Below, piece after piece: positions 45,725-56,016 of a stretch of DNA of 64,000 nt. This DNA is from Zhongshania aliphaticivorans (GTDB taxonomy: Bacteria > Pseudomonadota > Gammaproteobacteria > Pseudomonadales > Spongiibacteraceae): assembly GCF_001586255.1 (NCBI RefSeq), contig NZ_CP014544.1, forward strand, positions 1,581,501-1,645,500. Reading direction: 5' to 3'. Under the pieces are notes generated by a model. It searched no databases. It was not told the origin of the DNA and was given only the letters and a program-made list of their open reading frames with translations. Every line of letters starts with the position of its first letter. The stretch's first letter is position 1. The position numbers and the translations under genes are program-made.

Positions 45725-46771
45725 TTATTCTTTACTTGGTATCGCGTAGGGCAGTTCAGCGACAGTGAGCAGCGCTGAACTGTTGGCAAAATGAATTTCT
45801 CCACTTGCCACCGCGTCTTCAGTTAACACTGCCAGTAACTCGCATTTCTGATCGTCGCTTACCATGCTCACTAAATTGCCAATACTTTGCTGAGCTTCAC
45901 CACCAAATAATTCAGTGCCCGGCGGATAATTCAGCCCGCTTGCTGGGAGTGTTGCTTTATAAAGGCGACGTTTGAGCTTGCCGCGATATTGCATGCGAGC
46001 AACGACTTCCTGTCCGGTATAGCAGCCTTTGCTAAAGCTGACGCCACCAATAACTTGGTAGTTCAGCATTTGCGGAATAAACATATCTTGGCTGCTGGCG
46101 CAGACTTCGCCAATGCCCGCCGCGATATTAAGGGCCTCCCAGTAATCTGCGCTACAAATGTCGGCTGTGGGACTGAGCTGTTGCCAAATACTAATGGCGT
46201 GTTCACACAGCCCCCAGTACTCAAAACGCTCGCCGGCCTCGTCGAGCTGCACAATAATGCCCTTGTCGCAGCTGATCTGGGCCATGGCTTTACTTGGCAG
46301 TTCGTTAAAGATGGCCTGTAAATCTTGGCGCGCAGACTTGCCGCTGATACCGATGGCGACACGCTCGTCACTGGCGTTACGAATCTTGGCTTTGGAAAAT
46401 ACAATGTATTTGCCAAGGGTGTCACGACCGCTCTCCGCGGTGTCTGCGTGCAGGCGTAATAGTGCGGCTTCCGGTGATGCCATACCGGCAATAAAGCTGA
46501 TGACCATGCGGCCTTTGATATTGCAATAGCTTCCCAGCGATGCCTGTTCGGTGCTGATGGCTCGCCAGTCGCAAGTGGTTTGCCCCTGTAAGAATTTACT
46601 GCAGTCGGGGCCTTCTATGGCGAGAAAGCCGTATTGACTTAAGGGGCTTAGCTGCAGCCCTCGCTCGCCACTAGGGCGTGGCTTGCTATCTTGATGGTCG
46701 GCTTGCCAATAGCAAGCGCTAAAATAGCTGTCAGGGTAGGTTTTGCTGATGTGCTGCCAAAATGCGTTCAT
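45725..46771 (-). CDS. ygfZ: Folate-binding protein YgfZ
   Basis: 348 residues, GcvT-like fold. The signature KGCYTGQE (Cys conserved) is present, with QYGFLAIEGPDCSKFLQGQ at the N-terminal domain. YgfZ aids assembly or repair of iron-sulfur enzymes with tetrahydrofolate. It is divergent from sdhE, as in many gammaproteobacteria. Confidence 0.95.
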   Translation of the reverse strand: MNAFWQHISKTYPDSYFSACYWQADHQDSKPRPSGERGLQLSPLSQYGFLAIEGPDCSKFLQGQTTCDWRAISTEQASLGSYCNIKGRMVISFIAGMASPEAALLRLHADTAESGRDTLGKYIVFSKAKIRNASDERVAIGISGKSARQDLQAIFNELPSKAMAQISCDKGIIVQLDEAGERFEYWGLCEHAISIWQQLSPTADICSADYWEALNIAAGIGEVCASSQDMFIPQMLNYQVIGGVSFSKGCYTGQEVVARMQYRGKLKRRLYKATLPASGLNYPPGTELFGGEAQQSIGNLVSMVSDDQKCELLAVLTEDAVASGEIHFANSSALLTVAELPYAIPSKE

Positions 46772-46847
46772 AGTGTCTCAATGATAAAACGGTCGAGATT
46801 AAATACCTTACTGGGCGCACTGCTGTGTGCTGGCCGCAGATTGACGC

Positions 46848-46853
46848 TATAAT
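46848..46853 (+). promoter_or_regulatory. -10 box for sdhE-ygfX
   Basis: A consensus TATAAT lies 51 nt before the sdhE start. No good -35 is seen at 16-18 bp, so an activator or non-canonical promoter is possible. Confidence 0.35.
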
Positions 46854-46903
46854 ACGCGTTTTGCGCGCGGTTAGCTCAGCGGGCAGTGACGTAGTGGAAA
46901 ATA

Positions 46904-47164
46904 ATGGTTTCGGAAAACGAGTTCAAGCGAATTTGCTGGGCCTGCCGTCGTGGCATGCTGGAATTGGATCTGGTCATGGAGCCTTTTGTACAAAAGCGCT
47001 TTCGCGATCTCGACGAGGAGGATCAACAGCGCTTTATTAAATTGCTTGAGTGCGAAGACACCGAGCTCTTTAGCTGGTTTTTGGGTCGGCTAGAGCCTGA
47101 AGATCCTGAGCTCGCTAAAATTGTTCGTATTATCAATGCGCACGCCAAAGCCGCTGCATCTTGA
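46904..47164 (+). CDS. sdhE: Succinate dehydrogenase flavinylation factor
   Basis: 86 residues. The RGMLELD motif (CRRGMLELDLVMEPF) is the flavinylation signature. SdhE promotes covalent FAD attachment to SdhA and FrdA. It overlaps ygfX by 29 nt, as is typical. Confidence 0.96.
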   Translation: MVSENEFKRICWACRRGMLELDLVMEPFVQKRFRDLDEEDQQRFIKLLECEDTELFSWFLGRLEPEDPELAKIVRIINAHAKAAAS

Positions 47165-47591
47165 GTTAAAGCCTTCACGCTGTTTGGCTGCATATTTAGC
47201 GGTTGTACACGGCTCTGTCGCGTGGGTGTTTGTTGCGATTTTGCCAGTGGGCTGGGCGGTACTTGGGCTGGTTTTTGTTGTGCTTAGTGCACAATATTAT
47301 TGGCGACACTCTGTTGCGCTGACCGGGTCCGGTGCTGCGACGCAATTGCTGTTTACCGCAAACAATTGGCGAGTGAGCCGGGTTGCTGCTTTAGAAAATG
47401 AGCTTGTTGAGTGGCGCGATGCGGCGTTTTTGCCGTTTATGCTGGTGCTTCGATTTCGAGATGGGCGCGGGCGAAACTTTAGTGTTGTCGTTGCAGCCGA
47501 TCAGCTAGACCCGCAAACCTTTCGGCGCTTGCGGGTCATTGCGCGCTTTGCGCGTCTACCAAAAAGCGATAGTCAGTCTGCCTTGCGGTAA
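47136..47591 (+). CDS. YgfX-family inner-membrane protein
   Basis: About 151 residues from an ATG inside the end of sdhE. Two membrane helices (about 17-60) and a soluble C-terminal domain ([24 protein letters not shown]) fit YgfX/CptA, which pairs with SdhE in enterobacteria. Whether it acts as a toxin here is not known. Its 3' end overlaps convergent nadB by 19 nt. Confidence 0.8.
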   Translation: MRTPKPLHLELKPSRCLAAYLAVVHGSVAWVFVAILPVGWAVLGLVFVVLSAQYYWRHSVALTGSGAATQLLFTANNWRVSRVAALENELVEWRDAAFLPFMLVLRFRDGRGRNFSVVVAADQLDPQTFRRLRVIARFARLPKSDSQSALR

Positions 47592-49162
47592 TTTTCTGGG
47601 ACGAGGATTGTGTCCTCGGGGATTTCTAAGGTCTCAGGGTAGTCTAGGGTGAAATGCAAGCCTCGGCTCTCTTTACGTTCCATCGCGGAGCGAATGATTA
47701 ATTCGGCGACTACCGCTAAATTACGCAGTTCTAGCAAATCGTTGCTGACTTTGTAGTTTGAGTAATATTCGTCGATCTCTTGCTGGAGCAGCGCCGCGCG
47801 GTTGAGCGCGCGCTGTAGACGCTTGTTGGTGCGCACAATACCCACGTAATCCCACATAAAACGGCGCAGCTCGTCCCAGTTGTGAGATATGACTACGTCC
47901 TCGTCTGAGTCAGTAACTTGGGACTCATCCCACGGCGGGGCAATTTGAGGTGACGGCAGGCTGGCTAGCTGAGCCTGGATGTCTTTGGCGGCAGACGTGC
48001 CGTAAACAAAGCATTCCAGCAGCGAGTTGCTGGCCAAACGATTGGCGCCGTGTAAGCCAGTAAATGAAGTCTCTCCAATCGCATAAAGGGCGGGGATGTC
48101 CGTCCGTCCGTTTTGGTCAACCATTACGCCGCCGCAAGTGTAGTGGGCTGCAGGAACCACCGGAATTGGCTCGCGGCCAATATCAATGCCTAATTCAAGG
48201 CAGCGAGCTTTGATGGTAGGGAAATGTTCGAGTAAGAAGTCTGACGACTTATGACTAATATCGAGATAGACGCAGTCGCTACCGAGGCGTTTCATCTCGT
48301 GGTCAATGGCCCTTGCGACCACGTCGCGGGGGGCGAGCTCACCGCGCTCGTCGTAGCGAAACATAAAGCGTTCGCCATTGGCAGAGAGTAATTTACCGCC
48401 TTCGCCGCGAATGGCTTCGGTAATTAAAAACGATTTTGCCTTGGGGTGATAAAGGCAAGTCGGGTGAAACTGGTTGAACTCCATATTGGCGACGCGGCAG
48501 CCAGCGCGCCACGCCATGGCAATGCCGTCACCGCTGGCGCCGTCGGGGTTGCTGGTATAAAGGTAAGCCTTATTTGCGCCGCCAGTGGCTAATACAACTA
48601 CTTTGGCGTGGAACAATCCGACGTGGCCGCTGTCTCTATTGAGCACATAAGCGCCGTGGCAGCGATTATTGCGCATGACGAGGTCAACAGCGACGTGGCT
48701 GGTGAAGATTTCAATATTGGGGTTTTCAACAGCGCGCTGGGTCAATGTTTCTGATACGGCTCGGCCGGTGGCGTCCGCGGCGTGAATGATCCGGCGCTGA
48801 CTGTGGCCACCTTCTCGGGTAAGGTGGAAGGTATCGCTGTGTTGTTCGAAACGACTGAATTGCACGCCTTGGGATAGCAGCCACTTTATGCTGTCACTAC
48901 TATTTTGAACGGTGAAGCGCACGCTGTCTTCGTGACAGAGTTGGGCGCCAGCAATGAGCGTGTCGTTGACGTGGGCATCGACAGTGTCACCGTCGTGAAG
49001 TACGGCGGCAATGCCGCCCTGGGCCCAATAAGTGGAGCCTGCGTTGAGCTCGCCTTTGCAAATGACTGCAACGCGTGCGCTGGCGGCAAGGTGTAAGGCC
49101 AGAGTGAGACCTGCAGCGCCGCTGCCTACCACCAAAACATCGTGGGAATGGTAATGGTTCAT
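47573..49162 (-). CDS. nadB: L-aspartate oxidase
   Basis: 529 residues. FAD-dependent; oxidises L-aspartate to iminoaspartate for NAD synthesis. The start [19 protein letters not shown] carries the GxGxxG FAD motif; the active-site region reads [15 protein letters not shown], with [15 protein letters not shown] and [13 protein letters not shown] following. The longer frame to 49381 adds 73 residues without similarity and is rejected. No nadA/nadC nearby. Confidence 0.96.
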   Translation of the reverse strand: MNHYHSHDVLVVGSGAAGLTLALHLAASARVAVICKGELNAGSTYWAQGGIAAVLHDGDTVDAHVNDTLIAGAQLCHEDSVRFTVQNSSDSIKWLLSQGVQFSRFEQHSDTFHLTREGGHSQRRIIHAADATGRAVSETLTQRAVENPNIEIFTSHVAVDLVMRNNRCHGAYVLNRDSGHVGLFHAKVVVLATGGANKAYLYTSNPDGASGDGIAMAWRAGCRVANMEFNQFHPTCLYHPKAKSFLITEAIRGEGGKLLSANGERFMFRYDERGELAPRDVVARAIDHEMKRLGSDCVYLDISHKSSDFLLEHFPTIKARCLELGIDIGREPIPVVPAAHYTCGGVMVDQNGRTDIPALYAIGETSFTGLHGANRLASNSLLECFVYGTSAAKDIQAQLASLPSPQIAPPWDESQVTDSDEDVVISHNWDELRRFMWDYVGIVRTNKRLQRALNRAALLQQEIDEYYSNYKVSNDLLELRNLAVVAELIIRSAMERKESRGLHFTLDYPETLEIPEDTILVPENYRKAD

Positions 49163-49315
49163 GCCCGGTATTTGCTCCTGCCACTGTGCGGCTATATTAT
49201 GCCGCTCGGGATGTGAATTGGCGCAAAGTATACTGTTACACCGCCGCCTTACCAATATTTGCCTGCAGCTTGGCCGCATAAAAAGGTTTAACTGCCAAAA
49301 AGGGATACGATGACA

Positions 49316-49342
49316 GAACTTCTTCTGACCACTACGGTCTAT
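49316..49342 (+). promoter_or_regulatory. Putative sigma-E promoter for rpoE operon
   Basis: GAACTT (49316-49321), 15 bp, then GTCTAT (49337-49342). The Escherichia coli sigma-E consensus is GGAACTT-N15-GTCTAA; this matches at all but the first -35 base and the last -10 base. It lies 38 nt before the rpoE start, so autoregulation is likely. Confidence 0.7.
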
Positions 49343-49379
49343 TTGATACATGCTGCCGAAGGGCTGACGGTGAGCAAAC

Positions 49380-49976
49380 ATGGCCCAGCCTAAAGAAACG
49401 GATCAGCAGCTGGTCGAGCGAGTGCAAAAGGGCGATAAGCGCGCCTTTGATCTTCTTGTACTCAAATACCAGCATAAGATTTTTGGTTTAATTTCACGCT
49501 ATGTGAAAGATAACGACGAAATTCAAGATGTCGCTCAGGAAGCCTTTGTAAAAGCGTATCGGGCGCTGCCAAAATTTCGTGGTGACAGCGCCTTTTATAC
49601 TTGGCTGTACCGGATTGCCATTAATACGGCAAAAAATTATCTGGTCGCGCGTAACCGCCGCCCCCCGGGGGTAGATGTTGATGCGGCGGATGCGGAATAT
49701 TTTGATGGCCCTTCGGCCCTCAAAGATATTGAAACACCCGAGAACCACCTGTTTGGTGAAGAGCTAAAAAAGGTAGTGCAAGATGCAATTAAAGCATTGC
49801 CTGAAGATTTACGTTCGGCCTTGAGCTTACGCGAGTTTGACGGCCTGAGTTATGAAGATATTGCATCGGTCATGGACTGCCCGGTGGGTACGGTTCGGTC
49901 GCGAATTTTTCGTGCTCGAGAGGCGGTGGATATGCGGATTAAGGCCCAGATTGGTGGCGAAGAGGTGGAAATATGA
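49380..49976 (+). CDS. rpoE: Sigma factor RpoE/AlgU
   Basis: 198 residues, ECF sigma factor of the envelope-stress response. Region 2 ([36 protein letters not shown]) and region 4 ([35 protein letters not shown]) are complete. Its stop overlaps rseA by 4 nt. Confidence 0.97.
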   Translation: MAQPKETDQQLVERVQKGDKRAFDLLVLKYQHKIFGLISRYVKDNDEIQDVAQEAFVKAYRALPKFRGDSAFYTWLYRIAINTAKNYLVARNRRPPGVDVDAADAEYFDGPSALKDIETPENHLFGEELKKVVQDAIKALPEDLRSALSLREFDGLSYEDIASVMDCPVGTVRSRIFRAREAVDMRIKAQIGGEEVEI

Positions 49977-50548
49977 GCGATATCATTAGAGAGTCACTGT
50001 CAGCATTGATGGATGGCGAAGCCAGCGAGCTTGAGTTGCGGCGAATTCTTAGTGCGGATCAAAATGAAATTCGCCAAGATTGGGCTGAGTTGCATCGCGG
50101 CCAAGATCTTCTGAAAGGTAATGATCAGCGTTTTGCTGGCTGGGATATTTCATCGCGGGTGATGGCTGAAATTGAAAATGATCAGTACATTGCCAATTCG
50201 ACTAGCTGGAAGCAAGTGTTTTCCGGGCTAGCCATTGCGGCCAGTGTCGCCACGGTGGTGGTGGTTGGGTCGATGGGAAGCAGCATTTTTGGTGGCGCTG
50301 CGCCTAAAATTGCTGACAATAATGGGCTCGGCGGTCGGGTGTACCCCGCGCAAGCCAGCCCGGCAGTGGGTGGTGTGGCCGTTAATGCGCAAGCTCAAAG
50401 TTCTCCGGCCGGTTTGCTGCTGAATGACGACGCCGAAGCCCGCAAACGTTTTGAAGCCTATTTGCGCAAGCATACTGATCGTGCGGCCTTTAATAATGGT
50501 CAGGGAATGGTGTCTTATGCGCGAGTTGTGTCTCAGGAGTCCAAATAG
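49973..50548 (+). CDS. rseA: Anti-sigma-E factor RseA/MucA
   Basis: 191 residues. The N-terminal sigma-binding domain (ESLSALMDGEASELELRRIL) precedes a membrane helix (about 83-103) and a periplasmic part that RseB-like proteins bind. Normal neighbour of rpoE. Confidence 0.92.
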   Translation: MSDIIRESLSALMDGEASELELRRILSADQNEIRQDWAELHRGQDLLKGNDQRFAGWDISSRVMAEIENDQYIANSTSWKQVFSGLAIAASVATVVVVGSMGSSIFGGAAPKIADNNGLGGRVYPAQASPAVGGVAVNAQAQSSPAGLLLNDDAEARKRFEAYLRKHTDRAAFNNGQGMVSYARVVSQESK

Positions 50549-50549
50549 C

Positions 50550-51503
50550 GTGAGATTGCGGTTTGCTATCGTTGCGATGAGTTTAATGTTTGGCAGTGCC
50601 TATGCACTGAGTTTAGAGCCCGAGCTTGCGAGTATAGAGCCCAGTGCTGAAGCGGGTAGTGATTTGCTCAATAAGATGACCCACAGTCATCGCGAGCTTA
50701 ATTACCGGGCAATAGTAAGCTATCAAGTGGGTGATCAGCTTAGTAGTTACCGAATAACCCACATCGTTCGCGATGGCAAAGAGTTTGAATCTCTTGAGTC
50801 GCTGGATGGCAGTCATCAGGACTTGGTCTACCACGGTCATGATGTTAATTGTGTGCATCCAGGTCCTCAGTTAATTCGCTTGTTTAGCGGAGATGAGGAG
50901 CAGGGGTTTTATCGGTATTACGATCTTGAAGTGAAAGGCGCGGCCCGCGTTGCTGGGCGCGAGGCGATAAACTTGATGATTCGCCCTCGAGATGTCTACC
51001 GTCTTGGCTATAAATTGTCCCTCGATAAAGAGACTGGCCTGTTGCTGCGTTCGGATATAGTCAACCAGCAAGGCAAAGTTTTAGAGCGTTTTCAGTACGT
51101 TATGCTAAATTTAAATATTTCGGCAGACGAGCCGGTAGTCGAGGACGCCAAAGAAGTTCAGCATCGCGATAATAAAGTCGGTGATGCGGCATTGCAGGTA
51201 TCGCAGCGTACTTGGCAGCCAAATTGGATTCCCGCAGGCTTTACCTTGGCGCAATCAGAAAACAATGATGAAGCAGGCATGACCTATACCGATGGCTTGG
51301 CGGTTATGTCTGTTTTTGTTGAGCCCTTGATCAAAGCGGCCGATGGTTCTCCGGCGATTGTTGAAGGTGGCATGCGGCGGGGCGCTTCGGTGAGTTACAC
51401 GGTCGCTTTTCCTGAGCAAGGCAGTTTTGCCACGGTGGTCGGTGAAGTACCCATGTTAACAGCTAAACAGGTTGCTAAATCGCTAAACTGGGCAGCGCAG
51501 TGA
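50550..51503 (+). CDS. rseB: Sigma-E regulatory protein RseB/MucB
   Basis: 317 residues from GTG 50550 (AGGAG 10 nt upstream). The signal peptide ends at SAYA/LSLEPE. Periplasmic protein, two domains of LolA-like fold (LLNKMTHSHRELNYRAIVSYQ starts the first). It protects RseA from DegS-type cleavage. The longer frame to 50424 is a coding shadow of rseA. Confidence 0.92.
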   Translation: MRLRFAIVAMSLMFGSAYALSLEPELASIEPSAEAGSDLLNKMTHSHRELNYRAIVSYQVGDQLSSYRITHIVRDGKEFESLESLDGSHQDLVYHGHDVNCVHPGPQLIRLFSGDEEQGFYRYYDLEVKGAARVAGREAINLMIRPRDVYRLGYKLSLDKETGLLLRSDIVNQQGKVLERFQYVMLNLNISADEPVVEDAKEVQHRDNKVGDAALQVSQRTWQPNWIPAGFTLAQSENNDEAGMTYTDGLAVMSVFVEPLIKAADGSPAIVEGGMRRGASVSYTVAFPEQGSFATVVGEVPMLTAKQVAKSLNWAAQ

Positions 51504-51991
51504 TTACGGAGACTGGCCGGGTTGTAGGCATCGATTCTGATGCTCTGTGGGTTGAAACCATACAGCGCAGTACCTGCAGTAGTTGCAGTGCGCAAAAAGG
51601 TTGCGGCCAGGGCTTAATGAACAAGGCCTTTGATGGGCGACGCAATCAGCTGAGAGTGATGCTGCAAAATCAGTGTGCAGACGATTTTAACTTAGATGAC
51701 CAAGTCGAAATTTGTATACCTGAGCGCGCCTTAGTTGGCGGTGCGATGTTAGTATATTTGTTGCCCTTGCTGACTATGTTGATTTCGATGGCAGTGGTTA
51801 GTCAATTTATTGCTGGTGATGTTGCCGCGGCGTTCGGGGCCTTGTTCGGATTTGCTGGTGGTTTAGTGGTGTTGCGGACACACTCTCAGATAAATCGCAA
51901 TAATCCGGTATACCAGCCAAGCGTTTTAGCAAAAAAGCCGACGTCTGGTCCGCAACTGGTCTCCGTATTAAATTCCCCCCACTCTGTTTGA
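51500..51991 (+). CDS. rseC: SoxR-reducing/sigma-E positive regulator RseC
   Basis: 163 residues. Cytoplasmic cysteine cluster C26-x2-C29-x5-C35 (plus C59), then two membrane helices (about 77-98 and 104-126). GTG start overlaps the rseB stop. RseC belongs to the rpoE operon and is linked to electron-transfer control of SoxR. Confidence 0.9.
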   Translation: MITETGRVVGIDSDALWVETIQRSTCSSCSAQKGCGQGLMNKAFDGRRNQLRVMLQNQCADDFNLDDQVEICIPERALVGGAMLVYLLPLLTMLISMAVVSQFIAGDVAAAFGALFGFAGGLVVLRTHSQINRNNPVYQPSVLAKKPTSGPQLVSVLNSPHSV

Positions 51992-52080
51992 GTCTATTCA
52001 TAGCTTAGACCCCCGGCTTTGCGCTACAATCGCGCCCCTGAATTTTTATCATTTTTGTTGCCCTGAGGTATAAAGCGAGC

Positions 52081-53880
52081 GTGTCTAGTCTCGATTTGAT
52101 TCGTAATTTCTCTATTATCGCCCACATTGACCATGGTAAATCGACCTTAGCGGATCGTTTTATACAAACCTGTGGTGGATTAACCGAGCGTGAAATGTCC
52201 GCTCAGGTCCTCGATTCAATGGATATTGAACGGGAGCGGGGGATTACGATAAAAGCCCAGTCGGTAACCTTAAATTACTTGGCTGACGATGGTAAAACCT
52301 ACCAGCTCAACTTCATTGACACACCTGGTCACGTCGACTTCTCGTATGAGGTTTCGCGCTCCTTGGCGGCTTGTGAGGGTGCGCTGCTGGTCGTCGATGC
52401 GGCGCAGGGCGTGGAAGCCCAGTCGGTAGCGAACTGTTATACCGCGATAGAGCAGGGCCTCGAGGTCTTGCCAATTCTTAATAAAATGGATCTGCCCCAG
52501 GCCGACCCCGATAAAGTAAAACATGAAATTGAAGAAATCATTGGGGTTGATGCGTCAGAGGCTGTGCCGGTATCGGCAAAGTCGGGAATGGGCATCCACG
52601 AAGCGCTGGAGCATTTGGTGGCTAAGATACCGCCGCCCGTCGGCGATACTGAAGCTCCCCTGCAAGCACTCATCATCGACTCATGGTTTGATAATTACCA
52701 AGGTGTGGTGTCTCTTGTTAGAGTGAAAAATGGCACCCTCAAACGCGGTGATAAAATCATTAGCAAAACCCTGGGTAAGCCGCAGATTGTTGATGTAGTT
52801 GGTATATTTACACCTAAACAAACGTCTACAGGGATTCTGAAAGCCGGTGAAGTAGGATTTATTATCGCCGGTATTAAAGATATTCTCGGCGCACCGGTAG
52901 GGGATACCTTTACCCATGCCTCCACCCCCAATGTGCCTGCTTTACCGGGTTTTAAAAAGGTAAAGCCACAGGTTTATGCCGGTCTATTTACGGTGTCGAC
53001 CGAGGATTACGAAGATTTTCGTGATGCCCTGAGCAAATTGACTTTAAACGACGCCTCTTTGTTTTATGAGCCCGAGAGCTCCGATGCATTGGGTTTCGGC
53101 TTCCGCTGCGGTTTCCTTGGCACCTTGCATATGGAAATCATTCAAGAGCGTCTTGAGCGGGAATATGATTTAGACCTAATTACCACTGCGCCGACCGTTA
53201 TCTATGAAGTGCTAAAGAAAAATGGCCAGATCGTAATGGTCGATAACCCCTCATCTATGCCTGACCCTGGTGAGCTAGAAGAGACTCGGGAGCCCATTGC
53301 GCGTGTGAATATTCTTGTGCCTCAAGAGCATTTAGGTAACGTCATTAGTTTGTGTGCCTCGAAACGCGGCGTTCAAAAAGATATGCAGTTTTTAGGGCAG
53401 CAAGTGTCACTTAATTGGGAAATTCCGATGAGTGAGGTTGTACTCGACTTTTTTGACCGTTTAAAATCGGTGAGCCGTGGTTTTGCCTCATTAGATTATA
53501 GTTTTGAGCGATTCGAGGCTGCTAATCTTGTTAAATTGGATATATTGATTAACGGCGATCGCGTTGACGCGCTAGCCATGATTGTTCATCGGGATATCGC
53601 CCAAAGCCGAGGCCGCGCATTGGTTGAAAAGATGCAGGAATTGATTCCGCGGCAAATGTTCGATGTGGCGATTCAAGCGGCGATTGGCGGCCAAGTTATT
53701 GCTCGGCAAACGGTCAAGGCTTTGCGTAAAAACGTGACCGCAAAATGCTACGGTGGTGACGTGTCGCGTAAGCGCAAGCTGTTAGAAAAACAAAAAGCGG
53801 GCAAAAAGCGCATGAAGCAGGTGGGTAATGTTGAAATCCCCCAGTCAGCGTTTTTGGCTGTGCTCAATATTGATGGTTAA
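52081..53880 (+). CDS. lepA: Translation elongation factor 4 (LepA)
   Basis: 599 residues, GTPase that acts on stalled ribosomes. P-loop [10 protein letters not shown], switch [14 protein letters not shown], then domains II-V and the LepA-specific C-terminus ([19 protein letters not shown]). GTG start. It follows rseC with an 89-nt gap. Confidence 0.98.
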   Translation: MSSLDLIRNFSIIAHIDHGKSTLADRFIQTCGGLTEREMSAQVLDSMDIERERGITIKAQSVTLNYLADDGKTYQLNFIDTPGHVDFSYEVSRSLAACEGALLVVDAAQGVEAQSVANCYTAIEQGLEVLPILNKMDLPQADPDKVKHEIEEIIGVDASEAVPVSAKSGMGIHEALEHLVAKIPPPVGDTEAPLQALIIDSWFDNYQGVVSLVRVKNGTLKRGDKIISKTLGKPQIVDVVGIFTPKQTSTGILKAGEVGFIIAGIKDILGAPVGDTFTHASTPNVPALPGFKKVKPQVYAGLFTVSTEDYEDFRDALSKLTLNDASLFYEPESSDALGFGFRCGFLGTLHMEIIQERLEREYDLDLITTAPTVIYEVLKKNGQIVMVDNPSSMPDPGELEETREPIARVNILVPQEHLGNVISLCASKRGVQKDMQFLGQQVSLNWEIPMSEVVLDFFDRLKSVSRGFASLDYSFERFEAANLVKLDILINGDRVDALAMIVHRDIAQSRGRALVEKMQELIPRQMFDVAIQAAIGGQVIARQTVKALRKNVTAKCYGGDVSRKRKLLEKQKAGKKRMKQVGNVEIPQSAFLAVLNIDG

Positions 53881-53894
53881 AGGAAACTAGCCGC

Positions 53895-54950
53895 ATGGTA
53901 AATTTGATTCTAATCTCGGTTGCGGCGCTTTCTTTAGTCGTATGGTTAGTCCAAGAAGTGAAAGGCCGCCGCCAGATGCAGCAGGCCTTGCAGTGGTGTT
54001 CAGAAAAGCGCACCGCCAGCGATGCGGCTACTTTGCGTCAACAGGCGTTGCCCGGCTGGATCGAGTGGAGCTATCGGCTGGTCTTGCTGGGCTGGTTTGT
54101 GTGGATTGCCAGTGTGGTGCTGATTAAGGACGGGGACTTTGCCTTAGCCTTAGTGGTGTTAACGATAATCGCCGGCATCATTGGTGGGCTTGACCGCTTT
54201 GTCTTTGAAAAGGCTCGTCAAGCCTATGTCAGCGCCGGCAACGTCGCGGTCTATATCACCTATTTTATTAAAAAAGACCAAGATTCACTTAAAAATGAAT
54301 TTGCTGGACCCTTGCCGATTGCTGAAAACGCACGGTCATTCTTTCCGGTACTTTTAGTGGTTTTGGTGTTGCGCTCTTTTGTGATTGAACCCTTTCAAAT
54401 TCCGTCTGCATCGATGGTGCCGAGTTTGGAGGTGGGGGATTACATACTGGTAAATAAATTCAACTACGGTTTGCGTTTGCCGGTGTTGGGCACCAAAATT
54501 TTTGAGGTTGGGGAACCAAAACGTGGCGACGTAATGGTGTTTTTCCCGCCAAATGATAAGCGATACTTTATTAAGCGGGTAATTGGGTTACCCGGCGATG
54601 AAATTCGCTATATCAACAAACAGCTCTATATTAATGATGAGCTAGTGCAGCAAACTGTGCTGGCCGAAGTGCCGCCGCTGCAGCCAATTACTCAAGTTAT
54701 TAAAGAGCAATTGGATAATGTTGACCATTTAGTGCACCACGATAAGCGAATTTATCGTGGTGACTTTGTCACCACCGTTAAACCTGGTCATTACTTTATG
54801 ATGGGTGATAATCGTGACAATAGCAGCGATAGTCGAGTGTGGGGGCAGGTGCCGGAGCAAAACATTGTCGGTCAGGCCTTTGCTATATGGATGCATTGGC
54901 AGTCCTTCAATGATTTACCCAGTTTTAGTCGCGTAGGCCGCATACGCTAA
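53895..54950 (+). CDS. lepB: Signal peptidase I
   Basis: 351 residues, longer than Escherichia coli LepB (324). The Ser/Lys dyad is Ser173 (IPSASM) and Lys227 (YFIKRVIGLPGD); substrate motif GDNRDNSSDSR is present. Extra N-terminal sequence carries three hydrophobic segments (about 3-20, 60-97 and 148-165). Gap to lepA is 14 nt, consistent with one operon. Confidence 0.96.
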   Translation: MVNLILISVAALSLVVWLVQEVKGRRQMQQALQWCSEKRTASDAATLRQQALPGWIEWSYRLVLLGWFVWIASVVLIKDGDFALALVVLTIIAGIIGGLDRFVFEKARQAYVSAGNVAVYITYFIKKDQDSLKNEFAGPLPIAENARSFFPVLLVVLVLRSFVIEPFQIPSASMVPSLEVGDYILVNKFNYGLRLPVLGTKIFEVGEPKRGDVMVFFPPNDKRYFIKRVIGLPGDEIRYINKQLYINDELVQQTVLAEVPPLQPITQVIKEQLDNVDHLVHHDKRIYRGDFVTTVKPGHYFMMGDNRDNSSDSRVWGQVPEQNIVGQAFAIWMHWQSFNDLPSFSRVGRIR

Positions 54951-54964
54951 TATAGGAAATAGTC

Positions 54965-55336
54965 ATGAAAGCAAAACAGCAAGGTATGAGTATGCTCTCC
55001 GCGCTGTGCGTGTTGGGCGTGGTCTTGTTTTTTGCCACTCTGGCCGTACGCTTGGCGCCAATCTACCTGGATTATTGGACGCTCAGCCGTATTATTACGG
55101 ATATAACGGAAGAATCTCGCACCAGCGATGCGACGCCGGCCTCGGTTAGAAGAGAGCTGTCGAACCGGTTCATCACTAACCGGGTAGAGTCAGTAGACTT
55201 GAAAGACATTAAAATTAGCAGCGATAAAACAGGCATTATCATCGATGCTCGATATGAGAAAAGGGTACCCATTATGTTCAATGTTGACGCCGTGGTGCAC
55301 TTTGACGACGCTCAGTTTCTTGTGCCTCGGACTTGA
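54965..55336 (+). CDS. DUF4845 membrane protein
   Basis: 123 residues. One N-terminal membrane helix (about 8-28), then a DUF4845 soluble part. This small gene commonly sits between lepB and rnc in gammaproteobacteria. Function unknown. It overlaps rnc by 4 nt. Confidence 0.88.
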   Translation: MKAKQQGMSMLSALCVLGVVLFFATLAVRLAPIYLDYWTLSRIITDITEESRTSDATPASVRRELSNRFITNRVESVDLKDIKISSDKTGIIIDARYEKRVPIMFNVDAVVHFDDAQFLVPRT

Positions 55337-56016
55337 GTTTGGCTAGTTTAGACGAAGTTTGCCAGAAAATTGGCTATCATTTTAAGGATAGCGAGTTACT
55401 GACGATGGCAATGACCCATCGCAGCTTTAGCGCGGTGAATAATGAGCGAGTCGAATTTTTAGGTGACTCGCTACTTAATATGATTATTGCTGAAGCCTTG
55501 TATCTTCGTTTTCCGGATGTCGATGAGGGTGATTTAAGTCGAATTCGCTCGCTACTTGTCAGTGGCAAGACCTTGGCTACGGTCGCCGTAGAATTTGAAT
55601 TAGGTCGTTTCTTACGCCTGGGCGCTGGTGAAAAGAACAGCGGCGGGCAGCGCCGAGCCTCAACACTAGCTGATGCGGTTGAGGCACTTATTGGTGCGAT
55701 TTATTTAGAATCTGGCTTTGAAGTGTGTCGCGAAAGAGTGTTAGCGTGGTTTGCACCTCGATTAGCATCTCTGAATCCCGAGGTCAGCCATAAAGACCCG
55801 AAAACGCGCTTGCAGGAATTTTTACAAGGGCGTAAGCAACCTTTGCCAGATTACCAGCTGGTTGAAACCGCTGGTGCTGATCATCAGCAGACCTTTATTG
55901 TGTCCTGCTCAATTAGCCTATTAAAATCGTCTGTTTCCGCCTCTGGAAGTAGTCGTCGTAAAGCTGAACAAGCCGCCGCCGAAAAGGTGTTGTTGGCATT
56001 AAAGGAAATAGAATGA
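55333..56016 (+). CDS. rnc: Ribonuclease III
   Basis: 227 residues. Signature [17 protein letters not shown], second acidic site [15 protein letters not shown], and a C-terminal dsRNA-binding domain ([11 protein letters not shown] ... [16 protein letters not shown]). TTG start. Overlaps era by 4 nt. Confidence 0.97.
   Translation: MSLASLDEVCQKIGYHFKDSELLTMAMTHRSFSAVNNERVEFLGDSLLNMIIAEALYLRFPDVDEGDLSRIRSLLVSGKTLATVAVEFELGRFLRLGAGEKNSGGQRRASTLADAVEALIGAIYLESGFEVCRERVLAWFAPRLASLNPEVSHKDPKTRLQEFLQGRKQPLPDYQLVETAGADHQQTFIVSCSISLLKSSVSASGSSRRKAEQAAAEKVLLALKEIE

Noticed and set aside
46861-46945. tRNA-like sequence (GGTTAGCTCAGCGGG, then GTTCAAGC)
   Set aside because: It resembles D-loop and T-loop boxes, but no acceptor stem, D-stem closure or anticodon arm can be formed, and the second box is inside sdhE codons.
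49163-49381. N-terminal extension of nadB
   Set aside because: The extra 73 residues have no NadB similarity and would overlap the rpoE start and its promoter.
52025-52030. TACAAT as lepA promoter
   Set aside because: It is a reasonable -10 but no -35 match lies at 16-18 bp; lepA may be read from the rpoE operon.
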